Assembly (NCBI GenBank): GCA_016865015.1
Contig: CP018226.1
Location: forward strand, 124,001 to 188,000
Origin: Rhizobiales bacterium IMCC20636
GTDB taxonomy: Bacteria; Pseudomonadota; Alphaproteobacteria; Rhizobiales; GCA-2746425
Length of the DNA stretch: 64,000 nucleotides
Direction: 5' to 3'
The notes beneath the pieces were generated by a model. That model made no database searches. It saw only the letters and a list, made by a program, of their open reading frames with translations, and had not been told where the DNA came from. Shown in pieces: positions 42,688-50,576 of this stretch (the first letter of the stretch is position 1; each line of letters opens with the position of its first letter). The translations under genes were made by a program, and so were the position numbers.

Positions 42688-44070
42688 ATGGGAACGAAAC
42701 CGAACTTCATTTTTATTATTGCAGATGACCATCGCTCCAATTCCATCGGTGCGCATGGCTGCGGTGAAGTCTCAACTCCCAATCTGGACGCACTGGCAAA
42801 ACGTGGCGCAGATTTTCGCAGTGCCCATTGCCAGGGTGGCTTCAATCCTGCTGTTTGTACGCCGTCGCGCGCAACTGTGATGACCGGCAGAAGCGTGTTT
42901 GATCTGACTCCGCCTGATGAACGCGATGCCGATGACTTCAGTGTTGGCGCAATCATTCCCCCGCAAATGTCCACAATGCCACAAATGTTACGTGAAGCAG
43001 GCTACCGAACCCATGCCGTCGGCAAATGGCACAATGACAAACCAGCTTTTGCGCGCAGTTTTGCAACAGCAGACAAAATCCTGTTTGACGGGATGTCCGA
43101 ACATGAGGAAATGGTCCTGCAGGATCATGATCCCAGCGGAGTGTATGACGAAGACCGGGCGCGTAAGATACCCGGCTATTCAACCGACATATTCAAGGAT
43201 GCAGCGCTGAATTTTGTTGAAACGGTCGATCAGGATGAACCGTTCTTCCTCTATATTGCGTTCACGGCGCCGCATGACCCCAGAACACCACCCGAAAGCT
43301 GGGCTGTTGATCCGTCAGGTGTCTCTTTGCCAAATTCCTATATGCCGGTGCATCCATTTGATAATGGCGAAGCGCTCATTCGTGATGAAATGCTGGAAGC
43401 GTTTCCACGCTCTCCGGACGCCATTCGGCAACATATTGCCGATTATTACGGCATGATTGCACATATGGATGACGCTATTGGCCAGATCATCAAAGCGACC
43501 GAAGACAAGGGTTTGCTCGCCAATACAATCATTGTTTACACGGCCGATCATGGGATCGGGCTGGGCAATCATGGCCTGATGGGCAAACAAAATGTGTATG
43601 AGCACAGTCTGCATATTCCGCTGATATTTGCCGGGCCACAGGTTCCGGAAGGACAGCAATCAGATGATCTGGTGTGGCATGGAGACACCCATGCGACAGT
43701 GTTGTCACTGGCCGGACTTGAGGCCGCTCCCGAATGCGGTGGCGGCAATCTTATCGGGCAGGGTGATGACCAGACAATTGGATCCAACCGCCAGTATTTT
43801 GGCGCGGTTTATCGTGACTCCCAACGCATGATTCGGGATGAGCGCTACAAGCTTATCCGTTACTACAAGGATACCAGACCCCGCGCGACGACCGGCAACA
43901 GCCCGACACCCGGTTCAGACCTGTTGCAGCTGTTTGACCTTCAAAGTGACCCTGATGAGCTGATCAATCTTGCCTTTATGCCAGCTCACCGTGCCACACG
44001 CGAACGGCTTTCGGGAGCCATGGAAAGCTGGCAGCTGGAAATGGGTGATCGCTGCGCTCAGTCAGCATAG
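42688..44070 (+). CDS. type I (formylglycine) sulfatase, cytoplasmic
   Basis: 460-residue arylsulfatase-family hydrolase. The metal-binding start NFIFIIADDHRSNSIGAHG and the formylglycine motif CTPSR (C57-R61, within VCTPSRATVMTGR) are intact, so C57 should be oxidised by a formylglycine-generating enzyme encoded elsewhere. Later metal and substrate residues lie in VGKWHNDKP and TADHGIGLGNHGLMGKQN. No signal peptide is present, so it likely acts in the cytoplasm on a sulfated molecule brought in by the upstream ABC importer. S1 subfamily and substrate are unknown. Last gene of the LacI-controlled operon. Confidence 0.92.
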   Translation: MGTKPNFIFIIADDHRSNSIGAHGCGEVSTPNLDALAKRGADFRSAHCQGGFNPAVCTPSRATVMTGRSVFDLTPPDERDADDFSVGAIIPPQMSTMPQMLREAGYRTHAVGKWHNDKPAFARSFATADKILFDGMSEHEEMVLQDHDPSGVYDEDRARKIPGYSTDIFKDAALNFVETVDQDEPFFLYIAFTAPHDPRTPPESWAVDPSGVSLPNSYMPVHPFDNGEALIRDEMLEAFPRSPDAIRQHIADYYGMIAHMDDAIGQIIKATEDKGLLANTIIVYTADHGIGLGNHGLMGKQNVYEHSLHIPLIFAGPQVPEGQQSDDLVWHGDTHATVLSLAGLEAAPECGGGNLIGQGDDQTIGSNRQYFGAVYRDSQRMIRDERYKLIRYYKDTRPRATTGNSPTPGSDLLQLFDLQSDPDELINLAFMPAHRATRERLSGAMESWQLEMGDRCAQSA

Positions 44071-44209
44071 CATTCGGTGTGTTCAGCGGTTTGATTCCTC
44101 CGGGGCAAAGTTTGGCTGGGATCAGATTGCCGCGGCATTGGCGGACCGGGAAAATCTGAGACCATTCCGTTCGGTGCACTATGAGATTTCACGCAAGGCA
44201 AAAGTGAAC

Positions 44210-45067
44210 CTATTCTCTGTGCGGTAAAATCGTTCCAGCGACACGCAAACCATTGTCCAGAAGTGTATAAACCTCGTCGCGACAATCGATATCTCGGTCG
44301 AACCGCGCGAGCCAATACCGCACCGCGTAGGTGATGCCTGCCTTTTCGTAAGCTTGTACACGAACATCCGGGGCTGGATGTTTTTGTATCAGTTTCGCGT
44401 CCTTCAACGCGGCAAGCATGATTTTTCTGGCGCGTTCAATCGGCATCGAGTTATCGAGCGTAATGTTGATTTGCGCACGATATAGTGGCTTGGGTGCCGA
44501 ATAGTTGGTGATGCGTTGCCGTGCAATCTTGCTGTTGGGCAAGATCGTATAGGTCGCATCCCGGGTTAGTATCCGTGTTGTACGCCAGCCGATTTCAATC
44601 ACCCTGCCTCGAGATAAACCATCGATATCGACCCAATCGCCAATGCGAAACGGTCCTTCGATGCCCAGTGCTATTCCAGACAGCGTATCGGCCACGACGT
44701 TTCGAATGGCAAAGCCCAGCATCGCGAGGATAAGTCCGGATCCGGCAATAGCTCCAACGGCACCTTGCCCCATGAAGAGTGCTGCTGTTGCGGCGGAGGC
44801 AATAAGAAACAGTACTGCTGCGACCAGATCTTTCAGGAGACGTGGATAGGGCTGCCGCCGCACCCGCGCCTGGTCGAACGTCAAGGAGAGCACACGGCTG
44901 AGCAGCCATGCCGATGCAAAATAGGTCAACGCAGTGACCGCTCTTGACAGGTTGTGGCTGGGACCGAAGAATTCGGTGAGTTTGGCTTGGTAAATCAACA
45001 TAGCCATGCCCGGCAACACGAGAGCAGTCGGCCAAATCAGACGCTTGCCATGTTGTTTAACAGTCAT
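44210..45067 (-). CDS. MscS family mechanosensitive ion channel
   Basis: 285-residue small-conductance channel. Three to four hydrophobic helices precede the pore helix region AVGAIAGSGLILAMLGFAIR, rich in small residues as in MscS TM3, then the beta domain GIEGPFRIGDWVDIDGLSRG and RTTRILTRDATYTILPNSKI. No cyclic-nucleotide-binding domain is attached. The ATG at 45067 has GGGAGG upstream and overlaps the stop of a small zinc-ribbon frame (ATGA). Likely role: relief of hypo-osmotic shock. Confidence 0.9.
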   Translation of the reverse strand: MTVKQHGKRLIWPTALVLPGMAMLIYQAKLTEFFGPSHNLSRAVTALTYFASAWLLSRVLSLTFDQARVRRQPYPRLLKDLVAAVLFLIASAATAALFMGQGAVGAIAGSGLILAMLGFAIRNVVADTLSGIALGIEGPFRIGDWVDIDGLSRGRVIEIGWRTTRILTRDATYTILPNSKIARQRITNYSAPKPLYRAQINITLDNSMPIERARKIMLAALKDAKLIQKHPAPDVRVQAYEKAGITYAVRYWLARFDRDIDCRDEVYTLLDNGLRVAGTILPHRE

Positions 45068-45303
45068 CGCACAGGACCTCCCCCCACTGCTGCATTGGTG
45101 CAATGTCGCCTAAAAGAGGTCTTGCAGGGGCACTGCGCATCGTGCGTGCGCATTTGTGATTGATGATTGTGCGAACACAATGAATTGGCGATGCCCGTCG
45201 CCTGCGAGATGGGGAAGAAACAAAACGGGCAGCGATATCCGGCTGCGCGTGGCATCAAATTGCTGCAATTGGTACAGCGTTTGTGAAAAACAGGAAGAGT
45301 CAT
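45064..45303 (-). CDS. possible small zinc-ribbon protein upstream of mscS
   Basis: 79-residue frame with two CxxC knuckles, RCTNCSNLMPRAAGYRCPFC, the spacing expected of a zinc ribbon, followed by further His and Cys residues. Its TGA overlaps the mscS ATG (ATGA), which suggests translational coupling and argues for a real gene. Against it: no strong ribosome site before ATG 45303 (or GTG 45312), and I recognise no family. The function is unknown. Confidence 0.35.
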   Translation of the reverse strand: MTLPVFHKRCTNCSNLMPRAAGYRCPFCFFPISQATGIANSLCSHNHQSQMRTHDAQCPCKTSFRRHCTNAAVGGGPVR

Positions 45304-45449
45304 CTTACTCACTCATACAGAAAGTGGCTGGGGAGCATGTTGATCAAAGCTTACCCGGAGTGAGATATACGACGTTTGTTATCGTGTCGGAGAACTCCCT
45401 CCGGGCTTTTCAAGTGCGGCCGAAAAGACCTTTGTCATTGGTGTCATTT

Positions 45450-45896
45450 TCAAATGTTTTCGTTCGGCTGTTTATCTGGCTGACTGACACTCAAGACCTT
45501 CAGCCTGCGATACTGGTCATCTCTGGTATTCCAACTGAAGCATGCACCTTCACTGTGACCCAGCAGAGCGGCCCCAATTGGTGCCAGCACAGAGACTTTT
45601 TGTTGATCGATGTCAGCGTCTGAAGGAAACACCAGAACAATCGTTTTTTGTTGCCCGGTGTCCTCGTCAAGATAGGTCACCGTACTGCCAATCGAAGCTG
45701 TTGTTGCTGGCATTTTCGCGGCTTTGACGATGCGCGCGCGACCGAGGTCGTCGAGCAATTGTTGCGCAAGCGCCGGATTGCGTTTCATGGCACTTTCGGC
45801 CAGCGCTTCGATCTTTGCCAGATGATCAGAGTTGATTATTATTTTAGAAGCACGCGAACGCTTCTTGCGCGGAATTGGTGTGGTTTGGGTTTGCAT
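45450..45896 (-). CDS. Rnk-like nucleoside diphosphate kinase regulator (GreA/GreB C-terminal domain)
   Basis: 148-residue protein resembling Rnk, which binds RNA polymerase in the secondary channel region without the GreA coiled coil. The N-terminal part IIINSDHLAKIEALAES is the Rnk dimer/coiled segment. The C-terminal FKBP-like domain has IGSTVTYLDEDTGQQKTIVL, VFPSDADIDQQKVSVLAPIG and AALLGHSEGACFSW. A basic N-terminal extension (PRKKRSRASK) is added relative to classical Rnk. The effect on nucleotide pools or transcription here is inferred from family only. No neighbour gives context. Confidence 0.78.
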   Translation of the reverse strand: MQTQTTPIPRKKRSRASKIIINSDHLAKIEALAESAMKRNPALAQQLLDDLGRARIVKAAKMPATTASIGSTVTYLDEDTGQQKTIVLVFPSDADIDQQKVSVLAPIGAALLGHSEGACFSWNTRDDQYRRLKVLSVSQPDKQPNENI

Positions 45897-46036
45897 GATT
45901 TATTTCCAATCGTGGTTTTGATTGTGCATCCGGGTCGCAATGCGAGCCTGGAACTGCACTTTGTAAATTTGTTGGGTAAGTGAATAGTCTGAACTATCGA
46001 GCTCTATAGGCGGCAACGCCTTGCGAGTTGAAAAAT

Positions 46037-46174
46037 CGACGGGTTATGGACCTGTCATTCGTAGCAGGTCTTCGTGCGATTGCTTATAGTTCATGCCATT
46101 CAGAGGTTTTAGATGGCCCCGGGGGTGCGTTAGACGCAAACGCGTCTAGACCGCCCGGGGAAACGGGCGGTTTT
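46037..46174 (+). ncRNA. candidate small RNA ending in a strong terminator
   Basis: A consecutive series of hairpins on the + strand: GACCTG-N10-CAGGTC (46049-46070), TAGACGC-AAAC-GCGTCTA (46131-46148) and the terminator at 46150-46174. No + strand coding gene precedes this terminator, because rnk points the other way, so it probably ends a non-coding transcript. The 5' end is a guess, no clear promoter was found, and I recognise no known RNA family. Confidence 0.4.
46150..46174 (+). terminator. Rho-independent terminator with no upstream + strand gene
   Basis: 8-bp stem ACCGCCCG / CGGGCGGT with a 6-nt GGGAAA loop, running directly into TTT. On the minus strand it lacks a U-run, so it works on the + strand. 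Confidence 0.85.
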
Positions 46175-46437
46175 GCGGAACAAACCGGAAATAAGTAAAT
46201 CTTGCCATCATAACTATATAGGTAGGAATGCTACCGACTTTAGTCAACTCGATTTGTTGACCGAGCAAAGGATTGATCAGCTTTGATGCTTTCAGGTCTC
46301 GTTCTGGACAAAAGGTCGCATCCAGCCGGACCGAATTGACAGATGCTGCGCTAAGTCCCATGTCTTAGTCATGATGATGTTCAGCCCCATATTAAGATTT
46401 TTGCTTTTTGCAGGATCACTCCTGAACCGCCAGTAGC

Positions 46438-46480
46438 CCCCGGTCGGATCAGGCCTTCGGCCTGTCCTTCCTCCGGGGGA
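46438..46480. repeat. nested GC-rich hairpin in the rnk-DUF1127 gap
   Basis: Outer stem CCCCCGG / CCGGGGG encloses an inner stem CAGGCC-TTC-GGCCTG with extra GGA/TCC pairing. It is not followed by a U-run on either strand. The rest of 46175-46613 shows nothing I can name. This may be a 5' leader structure for the DUF1127 gene or an independent structured element. Confidence 0.5.
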
Positions 46481-46613
46481 CTTCCTGATTACAGCTTTAT
46501 AGATTTAAACCGAGTGCGGTCGAATTCCGTGGAGTGGTTGCGCAATGGTTTTGTGACAGCGCATGCCACACCGTTCGCCAATTGCTCAGCTTCAGATCAC
46601 TCTGGAGGATGAT

Positions 46614-46913
46614 ATGTCTGAACATTGCAGTCCAATCACCGCCGCCACATCTTTGCAACAGTACAGAACCGGCGTTGCAAACGGCTGGTTCGGACGCTGG
46701 TTCCAAAAGGTGAAGTGGCGCTGGCAGCGCAATAAGATGATCGCGACCTTGACTGAGTTCGATAACAGTCTTCTGGCCGACATCGGGATCACGCGAGGTG
46801 AAATCACTCACGCTGTCGACGGCCTTCTTCAGGAAGGCCGGAACGCGAGACGAAACAAGATCAAATCCGCGGAGTTGGCACAATCCGAAGTCAGGCCGAA
46901 GATGGCTGCATAA
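46614..46913 (+). CDS. DUF1127 domain small protein
   Basis: 99-residue basic protein. The DUF1127 box is WQRNKMIATLTEFDNSLLAD followed by IGITRGEI, matching the family's L-x-x-L-D-D-x-x-L-x-D-I-G-I-x-R pattern, and an amphipathic W-rich helix (WFGRWFQKVKWRW) precedes it. Members in Agrobacterium and Rhodobacter affect RNA turnover, phosphate response and cell aggregation. The ATG at 46614 has GGAGG upstream, and an earlier frame start at 46563 was rejected. A stem-loop follows 16 bp after the stop. Single-gene unit. Confidence 0.85.
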   Translation: MSEHCSPITAATSLQQYRTGVANGWFGRWFQKVKWRWQRNKMIATLTEFDNSLLADIGITRGEITHAVDGLLQEGRNARRNKIKSAELAQSEVRPKMAA

Positions 46914-46928
46914 TGGATTGTGCCTTCA

Positions 46929-46963
46929 GGCGTCCTGCCTTTTCCCCCAAACGGCAGGGCGCC
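46929..46963 (+). terminator. stem-loop after the DUF1127 gene
   Basis: 11-bp stem GGCGTCCTGCC / GGCAGGGCGCC (one G-U) with a 13-nt loop. There is no U-run after it, so it may be a 3' stabilising structure rather than a strict intrinsic terminator. Confidence 0.5.
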
Positions 46964-47233
46964 CACAAATCAGGGCTGTATCTAACAGGTTTTAAACGCT
47001 GCTTGCTTGCGATGAGGATGACTGATGAATAGCGACGTTTGCCTAGCCGCTTTTAACCCAATTGGCTTCGCCTATTGGCAGTGTTTTTTTGACATCCCTT
47101 GGCAATGACCGGCTGAGCCTGAGTTTGCGGACGTGCAATCAACAGGTGCGTAATGACCTTTCAATTCCGACCAAATGGACACCCCATTCGAAATTCATAT
47201 CCAGCGATACGCATCCTGGGGACGGCCATCCAA
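46964..47233. other. intergenic region without recognisable content
   Basis: 270 bp between the DUF1127 stem-loop and the end of the GGDEF/EAL gene. No gene, repeat or clear regulatory site was seen. Confidence 0.5.
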
Positions 47234-49420
47234 TCAGGCGACGAGACTGATTGCAGTAATCCTTTGTCGTGCGAGTTCGGCCGACATGGGTCTGCCCAGC
47301 AAATAGCCCTGCCCCAGAGTGCAGCCAATGGAGGTCATGACCGAGAGCTGCTCCTGGGTTTCAATGCCTTCAGCAACAGTTTTGATATCCAATTCGCCAG
47401 CAAGCTGTGCAACGGATCGGACAATCGCATTTGAAAGCTTGTCCGTATCGGCCAGGTCAACAAAGGACCGGTCGATTTTCAGTTTGTCAAAAGGGAACAG
47501 TTGCAGATGCGTAAGCGATGAATAGCCTGTGCCGAAATCATCCAGCGCGATGCTGACTCCAAGGCCCTTGATCTCATGCAATTCACTGATTGAGGCCTGA
47601 TCCTGCAAGAGAGCCGTTTCAGTGACTTCCAGCTCGAGGCGTTCCGGTGCGAATTTCCAGCGTTTCAAAGCTTTGCGGACCTGATTTACAAAATCGCTCT
47701 GGCCCAATTGTTTTGGAGAGACATTGACCGACAGACTGATGGATTCGTCCCATTGGCAGGCTTCCTCCAAAGCTTTGTTGAGAACCCAGTTGCCGACATG
47801 CCCGATGGACCCATCCCGCTCGGTTGCCTGGATGATATCCTGTGGTGAAATTCGATCGTCAGGATCACCGTTCCAGCGGATAAGAGCCTCAAAGCCACAA
47901 TCGCGATTGCTGTTGAGGCAAAGGATCGGTTGATACACCAGTGCGAGGTTGTCGGTTGAGTCCGCGTTGCGAACAGTTGTTTGTATGCGCTTGGTTCGGG
48001 ACAGTTCCGCTTCAATTCTGCGATTGAACATCTGGTAACTTGACCGGCCATTTTCCTTGGCCTTGTATAGTGCAAAGTCGGCACGGGAGAGTATCTCTTC
48101 CAGACTGGTTGTCTGTTTGTCAGCTTCATAGGATCCCACGCTGACACTGAAATTTATGATGCTCTGTCCATAGTTCAGCTCGTTGCGCATGCGCTTGACA
48201 ATAGTTCGGGCGATAGAGGGAATGATGTCGTGGTCTGTTTTTCCATCGATCTGCAGCAATATGGCAAACTCGTCACCTCCCAAACGGATCACGACGTCCT
48301 CACTGCGCGCGCATTCTGTCAGCCGTTCGGCAACACAGACGATCACTGCATCGCCACCAGCATGGCCAAAATTGTCGTTGACCTTCTTGAATTCGTCTAT
48401 GTCAATCAGAATGACTGCCATTCGCTTTGATGTGTCGGCTGCCATGCTTTCAAACTGACATGCAAACTTGGCCCGATTGCCCAGGCCTGTCTGGCTGTCA
48501 TGCAGCGATGCATGCTCGATTTTTTCCTGAGCGCGCATGCGCTCTGTGATGTCGGAATGGGTTGAAACCCAGCCACCATTCGGCATGGCCGCGTGGACCG
48601 AGGAAATGATGCGCCCACTGTTGAGGCGCACGCCACCGGGTACAATTTCACCTCTTGCAAGACCCGCCCGCAAGGCGGCAAGCATCTCTTCGAAACCGCC
48701 TTCAAAACCCTCAAACCCGTTTTTCAGATCTTGTTTTTCAATCAGTTCTTTAAGCGATACACCTCTATAAATATCGTCTGCTGATTTTTCGAAAATATCG
48801 ATGAAGCGCTGGTTCCACAATGTCATTTTGGCATCGGCATCGAACACCGTCAGCCCCTGGTCCATATTATCCATCGTAATGCGCAACTCATCCTGGCTTT
48901 CTTGCGCAATTTTTTTTGCTTCATAGCTGGCGAGCAGGGAATTGACGATCAATTGGGTATGGGACAATGTGTGGCGAATCCGGTCCGAAATTGTCCTTGC
49001 CTTGTGGTCGACAATGGAGAGGATTCCCAGCATACCGGATGCGTCTACCGACAAAGGCAGTCCGACATAAAACCTGATGCATGACGGTTCAGCACCAACC
49101 GCTTCGGCGGCCAGATTCTTGAGAGTTTCTGCGTCATCAATTGCAAATAGCTGATTGTCGTCGCCGACCTGACTGGCGCAATGTTTAATCGTAGCCTCAT
49201 CGGCAGCAGTTAATCCAAACGACGCGATGACTCGATGGTGGTCACCTTCATTCATCGAAAGCATCACACCCGGGCATTCAAGTCTGCTGGCGATAAATTC
49301 CAGGATTTCCTGAATTTGTGGTAGATCGTCCACACCCATTTGGGCAAAACGGGAGGCGATTGATCTTTGGTCTGCTCTTGCCTGCGCGTCCTGTTTTATC
49401 TTGGAATCCAGATTGATCAT
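47234..49420 (-). CDS. GAF-PAS-GGDEF-EAL bifunctional cyclic-di-GMP protein
   Basis: 728-residue cytoplasmic protein with an N-terminal GAF-like domain (about 25-165), a PAS domain (about 180-295, LTVFDADAKMTLWNQRF), GGDEF (about 305-470) and EAL (about 490-725). The cyclase site is intact (GGDEF at 381-385), with an RxxD inhibitory site (RSED, 372-375) exactly five residues before it. The phosphodiesterase site is also intact: EAL at 511-513, DDFGTGYSS, KIDRSFV and AEGIET. Both activities are therefore possible, with sensory input choosing between them. It is a single gene, and nothing nearby shows its pathway. Confidence 0.93.
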   Translation of the reverse strand: MINLDSKIKQDAQARADQRSIASRFAQMGVDDLPQIQEILEFIASRLECPGVMLSMNEGDHHRVIASFGLTAADEATIKHCASQVGDDNQLFAIDDAETLKNLAAEAVGAEPSCIRFYVGLPLSVDASGMLGILSIVDHKARTISDRIRHTLSHTQLIVNSLLASYEAKKIAQESQDELRITMDNMDQGLTVFDADAKMTLWNQRFIDIFEKSADDIYRGVSLKELIEKQDLKNGFEGFEGGFEEMLAALRAGLARGEIVPGGVRLNSGRIISSVHAAMPNGGWVSTHSDITERMRAQEKIEHASLHDSQTGLGNRAKFACQFESMAADTSKRMAVILIDIDEFKKVNDNFGHAGGDAVIVCVAERLTECARSEDVVIRLGGDEFAILLQIDGKTDHDIIPSIARTIVKRMRNELNYGQSIINFSVSVGSYEADKQTTSLEEILSRADFALYKAKENGRSSYQMFNRRIEAELSRTKRIQTTVRNADSTDNLALVYQPILCLNSNRDCGFEALIRWNGDPDDRISPQDIIQATERDGSIGHVGNWVLNKALEEACQWDESISLSVNVSPKQLGQSDFVNQVRKALKRWKFAPERLELEVTETALLQDQASISELHEIKGLGVSIALDDFGTGYSSLTHLQLFPFDKLKIDRSFVDLADTDKLSNAIVRSVAQLAGELDIKTVAEGIETQEQLSVMTSIGCTLGQGYLLGRPMSAELARQRITAISLVA

Positions 49421-49711
49421 CGTTTCAGGCCTTCAACAGGATCGCCTGAGGCCAGGCCCCGGCATTGGGAAATCGGTTGTACGCCACATGGTTCCTGATC
49501 TTGGTTTTGAGCCACATTCCCGAGAATTGCCCCTAAATATTTGTATTTGATCTCATCGCAGTGTGATCACTGGATGCTGGATGAATTCAATTTGAGGGGC
49601 TACCGTCAACGTCTTCGCCCCTAATGCGCATTGGGCGGAAATCATAAGTGTCGTCGATTAAGAACTGACTAATTTGGCTCTTAGAATACCAGATAGCTGT
49701 TAAGGGTTTTC

Positions 49712-49939
49712 TCAATCGGGTTGGTGGCGGGAAGAACCAATGGGTTTTTCCAGACCTTCGTCTGACGATTTTTCGCCATCATCATAGGCCAGGTTGATCA
49801 GTACGGCTGGATCGCGCTCCCACAGTCCTGCCCAAGAACTTTTGGAATTCGGTCGGTCACCATCGGGATAGCGGCAGGACCGCCACAGAGAATTTGCAGC
49901 CATCTTCAACGTCCCAAGCCACAGGCTGAATCTAAACAT
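49712..49939 (-). CDS. hypothetical small protein overlapping the luxR 3' end
   Basis: 75-residue frame starting 8 bp inside the end of the PAS-LuxR gene, same strand. It is rich in Trp and Ser/Asp (SLWRSCRYPDGDRPN and WAGLWERDPAVLINLAYDD). The overlap and normal codon choice suggest a real gene. There is no recognisable domain and no strong ribosome site. ATG 49903 (MAANSLWRSC) is an alternative start. The gap from here to 49421 is otherwise empty. Confidence 0.3.
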   Translation of the reverse strand: MFRFSLWLGTLKMAANSLWRSCRYPDGDRPNSKSSWAGLWERDPAVLINLAYDDGEKSSDEGLEKPIGSSRHQPD

Positions 49940-50480
49940 CAAGCCCGGTCATATGGGCCAGAAGTTCGGCTGCGTTTCTGACGCCGAATTTTTTCAGCAG
50001 ACGGCTTCGCACATCTTCGATGGTGCGGGGGGAAAGATTCAGACTGCGAGCGATTTGCTTGCTGGTCTGGCCCTTGCTGAGTTGCAATACGATCTGGCGT
50101 TCTCTTGGTGTCAGTTGAACCTTTGGAACCGCGTCTGAAATCTTGGCAAAGCTGAGGACAGTGCGTTGCAGCGGGTCATCACGTGTCAGGGTACGGGCGC
50201 GGAAGCGGCACCAGAAGGGCGCGCCATCGCGCCGTTTCATGATCCGCTCATCGGAATAGATGCCCTGTTCCTGCAAGGGCTTCAGGCCGATATCGCGGAT
50301 GGCCTCAAATTCCCTGCGCGTGGAATAGAGCATTCGGAAGGACTGGTCGATCAAATCGGCTCGGTCATAGCCGAACAAGGCGGCAAAGCTGATGTTGCAG
50401 CTTTTGATGATACGGCGCTCTGTCAGGACAATTCCGATGGGCGCTTCGTCAAAAGCCAGCATGGCCAGATCATGGGACAT
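49932..50480 (-). CDS. PAS domain LuxR-type transcriptional regulator
   Basis: 182-residue regulator. The PAS domain occupies about residues 5-115 (IGIVLTERRIIKSCNISFAA, RRDGAPFWCRFRARTL). The C-terminal LuxR/NarL helix-turn-helix reads LTPRERQIVLQLSKGQTSKQ then IARSLNLSPRTIEDVRSRLL. No autoinducer-binding or receiver domain is present, so the signal is probably a small ligand or redox state sensed by PAS. It is divergent from the M20/ABC/ALDH operon with 96 bp between starts, and an 18-bp inverted repeat lies in that gap, so it likely controls that operon. Confidence 0.9.
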   Translation of the reverse strand: MSHDLAMLAFDEAPIGIVLTERRIIKSCNISFAALFGYDRADLIDQSFRMLYSTRREFEAIRDIGLKPLQEQGIYSDERIMKRRDGAPFWCRFRARTLTRDDPLQRTVLSFAKISDAVPKVQLTPRERQIVLQLSKGQTSKQIARSLNLSPRTIEDVRSRLLKKFGVRNAAELLAHMTGLDV

Positions 50481-50516
50481 TGAGGGCGCTCCTTCGTGAG
50501 AGAGTATCCGTGTTTA

Positions 50517-50534
50517 TACGGTATTGAGACCGTA
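50517..50534. promoter_or_regulatory. candidate LuxR-type operator between luxR and the M20 operon
   Basis: Inverted repeat TACGGT-ATTGAG-ACCGTA (6-6-6) in the middle of the 96-bp divergent intergenic region. Its size and position suit a LuxR/NarL-family dimer site. The sequence evidence is the symmetry only. Confidence 0.55.
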
Positions 50535-50576
50535 GGGAAATCTGCTGATAGTGGTTGTCTGGATGGAGTGATGCAG

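Noticed and set aside
43970-44227. 85-codon + strand frame overlapping the sulfatase end.
   Set aside because: Most of it is an out-of-frame reading of the sulfatase gene. The tail after 44070 has no recognisable similarity.
46146-46361. 71-codon frame on the minus strand before the DUF1127 gene.
   Set aside because: Its last codons are formed by the + strand terminator hairpin, no family is recognisable, and no ribosome site is evident.
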